DNA of 64,000 bases, taken from Symsagittifera roscoffensis. Lineage: Eukaryota; Xenacoelomorpha; Acoela; Convolutidae. Of the stretch, positions 63,889 to 64,000 are shown one piece after another. The position numbers were made by a program, and so were the translations under genes. Position 1 is the first letter of the stretch, and every line of letters begins with the position of its first letter. Under the pieces are notes generated by a model that was not told where the DNA came from, searched no databases, and worked only from the letters and a program-made list of their open reading frames with translations. The stretch covers positions 52,178,750-52,242,749 of the forward strand of contig NC_087070.1 of NCBI RefSeq assembly GCF_963678635.1. The letters run 5' to 3'.

Positions 63889-63997
63889 GGTATTTTTCCA
63901 CGAAGGTGACTACTGCAAAAATTTCTGCTTTTGGTGCGCCGTATTTCATCTCTGTGTCACTCAAGACCTTGCTGCCGTATGCAATGGGACGGAGCAC
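63803..63997 (-). CDS. RNase H domain (partial, continues past the window edge)
   Basis: 'MLRPIAYGSKVLSDTEMKYG' and 'APKAEIFAVVTFVEKYRAYL' are the core of a Ty3/gypsy RNase H (the S-x-x-L...E-x-x-A/Y-G...E pattern). It degrades the RNA strand of the RNA-DNA hybrid. RT lies beyond 64,000. It belongs to the fossil element. Confidence 0.85.
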   Translation of the reverse strand: MLRPIAYGSKVLSDTEMKYGAPKAEIFAVVTFVEKYRAYLGSAPFKLQSVILVEDLLDGSELYW

Positions 63998-64000
63998 TGT

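Larger units (their letters stand above)
48774..64000 (-). mobile_element. Right copy of the giant LTR retroelement (3' LTR to RNase H; 5' part outside window)
   Basis: Read on the minus strand: RNase H, integrase zinc finger, integrase core, GPY/F tail, post-integrase ORF, spacer with candidate intron, seven cassette ORFs (74, 1103, 185, 259, 339, 351 and 731 codons), 3' UTR, polypurine tract, 3' LTR. More than 15 kb are visible, and with gag, protease and RT the element would be near 20 kb or more. It is the youngest of the three copies, with long open frames, but is probably broken in about five to ten places. The LTR end sits directly in LINE 2 sequence, so it inserted into that LINE. Confidence 0.85.

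Overview
The window looks like a gene-poor, transposon-rich, AT-rich stretch of an animal nuclear genome. The reasons are a metazoan-type SLC18B1-like transporter gene, GT-AG splice signals, four LINE remnants of three kinds, and several copies of a very large Ty3/gypsy-type LTR retroelement. I cannot name the phylum from the sequence. Only one convincing host gene is present, an uninterrupted MFS transporter frame at 34,873-36,207 on the minus strand.

The dominant content is one family of giant LTR retroelement, present as three diverged copies. The right copy (minus strand, 48,774 to beyond 64,000) is the best preserved. In its transcription order it has RNase H, integrase, a post-integrase ORF, a short spacer with a candidate intron, about 9 kb of further closely packed ORFs (74, 1103, 185, 259, 339, 351 and 731 codons), a 3' UTR, a polypurine tract and a 3' LTR. 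The 1103-residue frame carries a complete SGNH (GDSL) hydrolase domain. The left copy (plus strand, 1-10,827) is older and heavily broken but keeps the same order of parts. The middle copy (plus strand, 18,340-26,290) supplies the upstream parts: 5' LTR, leader with a minisatellite, gag, protease and RT, followed by a little of the same cassette. Gag-pol plus a conserved multi-ORF cassette downstream of integrase is the most unusual thing here.

Region by region: 1-10,827 left giant-element fossil; 10,828-15,000 satellite-like repeats and AT-rich filler; 15,410-15,842 inverted partial LTR; 15,843-18,260 LINE with a PHD-like finger, RT and a restriction-like endonuclease; 18,340-26,290 middle giant-element fossil; 26,290-29,500 a different, strongly A+C-biased fossil with an envelope-like end; 29,505-33,427 a 2-kb tandem duplication; 33,428-39,637 the transporter gene within AT-rich filler; 39,638-42,240 a CR1/jockey-like LINE remnant; 42,240-44,024 short repeats and a solo LTR; 44,668-48,773 two further LINE remnants; 48,774-64,000 right giant element, whose 3' LTR sits directly inside LINE sequence.

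Within the giant element, gag, protease, RT, RNase H and integrase are the usual replication machinery. The cassette lies where errantiviruses carry env, but none of its ORFs looks like a known envelope protein apart from the hydrolase domain, which has no settled role. The cassette ORFs are recognisably related between the left and right copies at protein level, which argues that they were functional parts of the family. A motif, TTTGTCCGGGGAG, recurs at several places in pol and just before the 3' LTR, in different reading frames, which suggests a nucleic-acid signal such as multiple polypurine primers.
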